This document shows positions 61,444 through 64,000 of a DNA stretch of 64,000 nucleotides, one piece after another; position 1 is the first letter of the stretch, and the number at the start of each line of letters is the position of its first letter. Source of the DNA: Pseudomonas sp. JAI120 (GTDB lineage: Bacteria > Pseudomonadota > Gammaproteobacteria > Pseudomonadales > Pseudomonadaceae). The notes beneath the pieces were generated by a model, which did no database searches, was not told where the DNA came from, and saw nothing but the letters and a program-made list of their open reading frames with translations. Position numbers and translations under genes: made by a program. The stretch is taken from the NCBI RefSeq assembly GCF_014207255.1, contig NZ_JACHCZ010000006.1, positions 186,001 to 250,000 on the forward strand, in the 5' to 3' direction.

Positions 61444-62636
61444 CAGCGAGCCCCATCCTTCCCATCATTTTGCTGGTCCGACCTGGCGAGGATTTTCTTA
61501 CCCAGGCTGAAGCGGTGCACCTCGCTGGGACCGTCATAAATACGGAAGGCGCGCATGTCGGCAATAATACGAGGGACGATGGTTTCATGGGTGACTCCCT
61601 GACCGCCGAGAATCTGAACGCTGCGATCAACCACGCGCCATTGCGCTTCGGAGCAGACGACTTTGGAGATGCTTGATTCGAAGTTGCAACGTTCGCCCTG
61701 GTCTAGCATCCATGCTGTGCGCCAGATATGTAGCCGCGACGTCAATAGGTCCATTTCATTGTCAGCGAGCATAAAACTCACACCTTCATGCTCACCCAGT
61801 GTTCGCCCAAAGGATCGGCGTCGTCGAGCATGCTCAAGGGCCGTGTCGTGGGCGCGTTGCGCCTGACCAAGCCACCGCATGCAATGTGTAAGACGCGCTG
61901 GCGCGAGTCGAATTTGCGCGTAACGAAATCCTTTACCGACTTCTCCTAACACATCGTTTTTGGAGATGCGCAAGTTGTTGAAGCGAAGAACACCATGTCC
62001 TCCGGTAAAACAGGTATCGAGTGCATCCATCGTACGGACATGCTCGATTTCGGCCCTATTCATGTCTGATAAAAACATGGTGGCGGTCCCGTCTTCCATC
62101 TTTGCCATGATGATGACGAAGGCCGCGCCCTCGGCACCTGTTATGAACCACTTGGTACCGTTAATGAGGTAGTCGTCGCCATCGCGATTCGCCGTCGTCA
62201 TCAACATGGATGGATCGGCCCCTGCACCTGGCGCGGGTTCGGTCATCGCAAAGCAGGATCGGGTTCGCCCCTCCACAAGAGGCTTGAGCCATTGTTCTTT
62301 TTGCGCCGTTGAGGCGACGATGGACATCAAGTGGATGTTGCCTTCGTCGGGGGCATGGATGTTTAAGGCCGTCGGCCCGAGGGTCGAATAGCCTGCTTCC
62401 TCGAAGACAATGGCTTTTTCTACGTGTGATAGCCCCAGGCCGCCCATCTCCTTATCTGCATGTGGGGTCAAAAGGCCCGCGGCCTTTGCCTTTGCAACCA
62501 GTTCCGTACGTAAGTCTTCACTGGGACCATGCGCTGTTTGCCGCAGGTCCTTCTCGAACGGTAAAACCTGTTCTCTGATGAAGTGCCGAACGCGCAACTG
62601 CAGTGCCTGAAGATCGGGAGAAAGACGAAAGTCCAT
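61443..62636 (-). CDS. Acyl-CoA dehydrogenase, ACAD10/11-like
   Basis: This 397-aa FAD enzyme begins MDFRLSPDLQAL after GAGG. FAD/acyl motifs are CFAMTEPAPGAGADPS near residue 130 and WFITGAEGA near 160; the tail motif is ILGGQGVTHE. In place of the usual catalytic-Glu YEGT it has YDGPSEVH (Asp at about 368), a substitution shared with ACAD10/11-type enzymes that remove phosphate from 4-phosphoacyl-CoA. First gene of the leftward operon; divergent from the regulator at 62832. Confidence 0.9.
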   Translation of the reverse strand: MDFRLSPDLQALQLRVRHFIREQVLPFEKDLRQTAHGPSEDLRTELVAKAKAAGLLTPHADKEMGGLGLSHVEKAIVFEEAGYSTLGPTALNIHAPDEGNIHLMSIVASTAQKEQWLKPLVEGRTRSCFAMTEPAPGAGADPSMLMTTANRDGDDYLINGTKWFITGAEGAAFVIIMAKMEDGTATMFLSDMNRAEIEHVRTMDALDTCFTGGHGVLRFNNLRISKNDVLGEVGKGFRYAQIRLAPARLTHCMRWLGQAQRAHDTALEHARRRRSFGRTLGEHEGVSFMLADNEMDLLTSRLHIWRTAWMLDQGERCNFESSISKVVCSEAQWRVVDRSVQILGGQGVTHETIVPRIIADMRAFRIYDGPSEVHRFSLGKKILARSDQQNDGKDGAR

Positions 62637-62831
62637 AGCTGTGCCTCGTAGTCGGTTCAGGACATTCAAGTCACATTGCAGTCTGGGCGAATCGTCATTT
62701 CCGACGATTTTCAGCCACGCCGAGGGTGGCGCCAGCATTGGCCAGGAGCGCCATATGATTTTCAACCTTGCTCTGTTCGAAGCCTGGGGCGCAGAATCAT
62801 CGGAAATAACAAGAGTTTCTGAGAGTAGAAA

Positions 62832-64000
62832 ATGTCCGGTTCCCTTACGAAACCTTCACATAAATCCATGGTGCCAACGGCAAAAATAGTGCCGCCCACC
62901 GGACCGACAATTGAAGTCCAGCGTAGCGCTCTTCACGATCGCTATACCGTTACGCGCAACCCTAGCCTGGTCCTTGTTCACGCGCCTGCAGGGTTCGGTA
63001 AGACGACCGTGATGCTCCAGCTAAACAGGCATCTTCAACTGCAAAATATCGACACGGCGTGGCTGACGCTGGACCGTGCGGACAACGACGTTTCAAGGTT
63101 TATTGCCTGCTTGGAAGCATCCGTTTCGGGCTGGCTTACGCGTTCGGCGAACAGTCTGTCTTCGATGGATATTTCGGAGTTTCTGTCCTCGCGACCCGCA
63201 CCGTTTGCGGTGTTTCTGGATGATTTCGAGATCATTCATGCGCCAGCCGTTCTTGCCATTGTACGGTCACTCATTGAAGCGCTGCCCTTGGGAGGGCAGA
63301 TCATCGTGGGGTCTCGTATTCAACCCGATATTGGCGTCGCACGATTACGTGCACGCGGCCGCCTGTTGGAGTTGGGCCCGAATGCGCTGCGTTTCAATTT
63401 GGATGAAACGGGTGAGTATTTTCAGTTGCGTCAGCAAACGGCGCTGCCAAAAGAATCGCTAAAACGGTTACACGGCAAGACCGAGGGATGGATTGCAGCA
63501 CTCTGGCTGGCCTCGCTCTCTATGGAACGCTCGGGGGTGAACAGTGATTTTGTCGAGCGATTCTCGATTACGGACCAGGCCATAGCGGATTTTCTGGCGG
63601 ATGATGTGCTGGCGCACCAGCCGAGCGCCGTTCGCGAGTTTCTACTCAGAACCAGCATATTGCGGTATCTCGAACCTTCCCTATGCGACATCTTGGTCCC
63701 CGGCTCGAATTCGGAAAGTCTGCTCAAGACGCTGGAAAGCCAGAATATCTTTCTGAGTTCTATCGCTAACAAAGAGCACTCCTATAGGTATCACAGCCTA
63801 TTCTCCTCTTTTCTACGCACGCGCCTGCGGGCGGAGCACGCTGGCGATGTTCAGCAACTGCATCTAAAGGCGGCCCACTGGTATGAGCAAAATAGTCGTT
63901 TCGCATCAGCCATCGATCACGCAATCAAAGGTAATGACGCCGGGTACGCATTACGCCTGTTGAATGAGTACGCGCAGAATTTTCTCGAGGAAGGGCGTAT
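62832..64000 (+). CDS. MalT/LuxR-family ATP-dependent regulator (partial)
   Basis: The frame stays open from ATG 62832 to the window end (389 codons). Walker A is APAGFGKTT near residue 57, a Walker B-like FAVFLDDFEII lies near 127, and winged-helix/TPR-entry motifs (ALRFNLDETGEYF, HSLFSSFLRTRLR) follow. This is the MalT/AlkS-type STAND regulator layout; the LuxR-type HTH would be beyond 64000. Divergent from the ACAD operon, it is the probable activator, with a pathway compound as inducer. Confidence 0.88.
   Translation, partial: MSGSLTKPSHKSMVPTAKIVPPTGPTIEVQRSALHDRYTVTRNPSLVLVHAPAGFGKTTVMLQLNRHLQLQNIDTAWLTLDRADNDVSRFIACLEASVSGWLTRSANSLSSMDISEFLSSRPAPFAVFLDDFEIIHAPAVLAIVRSLIEALPLGGQIIVGSRIQPDIGVARLRARGRLLELGPNALRFNLDETGEYFQLRQQTALPKESLKRLHGKTEGWIAALWLASLSMERSGVNSDFVERFSITDQAIADFLADDVLAHQPSAVREFLLRTSILRYLEPSLCDILVPGSNSESLLKTLESQNIFLSSIANKEHSYRYHSLFSSFLRTRLRAEHAGDVQQLHLKAAHWYEQNSRFASAIDHAIKGNDAGYALRLLNEYAQNFLEEGR

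Overview
The window looks like Pseudomonas accessory DNA. The evidence is a PFGI-1/ICEclc-type conjugative-element core, Pseudomonas-like catabolic and transport genes, and a 21-base copy of the 3' end of tRNA-Gly(GCC), the classic target of ICEclc/PAGI-2-type integrases. No complete tRNA, rRNA or CRISPR array was seen.

Region 1 (1-9.7 kb, minus strand) is the conserved replication/partition end of an integrative and conjugative element (ICE): alpA, parA, a 69-codon gene, parB, DUF2857, STY4528, TIGR03761, DUF3158, ssb, topB. Many of these genes are joined by ATGA overlaps. A pair of 13-bp palindromes lies just upstream of alpA.

Region 2 (10.3-21 kb) is a catabolic operon read leftward from a divergent LysR gene. 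It encodes a FAH-family hydrolase, a VOC protein, an MhpA-like FAD hydroxylase, a beta-keto-acid cleavage enzyme, a VanA-like Rieske oxygenase, a cupin, an amidohydrolase, a VanB-like reductase and an outer-membrane aromatic channel. It probably degrades an aromatic or N-containing ring compound, but the substrate cannot be read from sequence.

Region 3 (21-40.6 kb) carries a D,D-carboxypeptidase, a two-component system, and many ion or solute transporters (ClC, CPA1 antiporter, BCCT, SulP, NhaA) together with DUF2254. It also has a cNMP/CBS/DUF294 protein paired with an exonuclease, a GAF histidine kinase and a chemoreceptor. The nhaA leader can form competing RNA stems, as a cation riboswitch would.

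Region 4 (40.75-51.6 kb) is a mobile-element junction. It holds the att site without a tRNA body, a terminator, tandem 12-mers, a frameshifted P4-type integrase, a ParDE pair, two near-identical 186-189 bp MITEs, two diverged 150-bp direct repeats, an IS1182-like transposase scar, a group II intron 3' tail, a decayed MpaB/DUF2236 gene and an inactivated IS5-type element. Small cargo genes lie among them (SDR-fold protein, methyltransferase, two LysR regulators, NTF2-like protein). The simplest model is two elements in tandem: the region 1 ICE ending at 40.76 kb after about 30 kb of cargo, and a second element starting with the broken integrase.

Region 5 (51.6-64 kb) is an acyl-CoA degradation operon: acyl-CoA ligase, fused enoyl-CoA hydratase/3-hydroxyacyl-CoA dehydrogenase, two thiolases, a crotonase, DUF6285, an APH-fold phosphotransferase, an SDR and an acyl-CoA dehydrogenase. 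A divergent MalT/LuxR-type regulator runs off the window. The phosphotransferase, DUF6285, SDR, ACAD and ligase set matches the logic of levulinate/4-hydroxyacid (LvaABCDE) catabolism, here linked to a complete beta-oxidation set.
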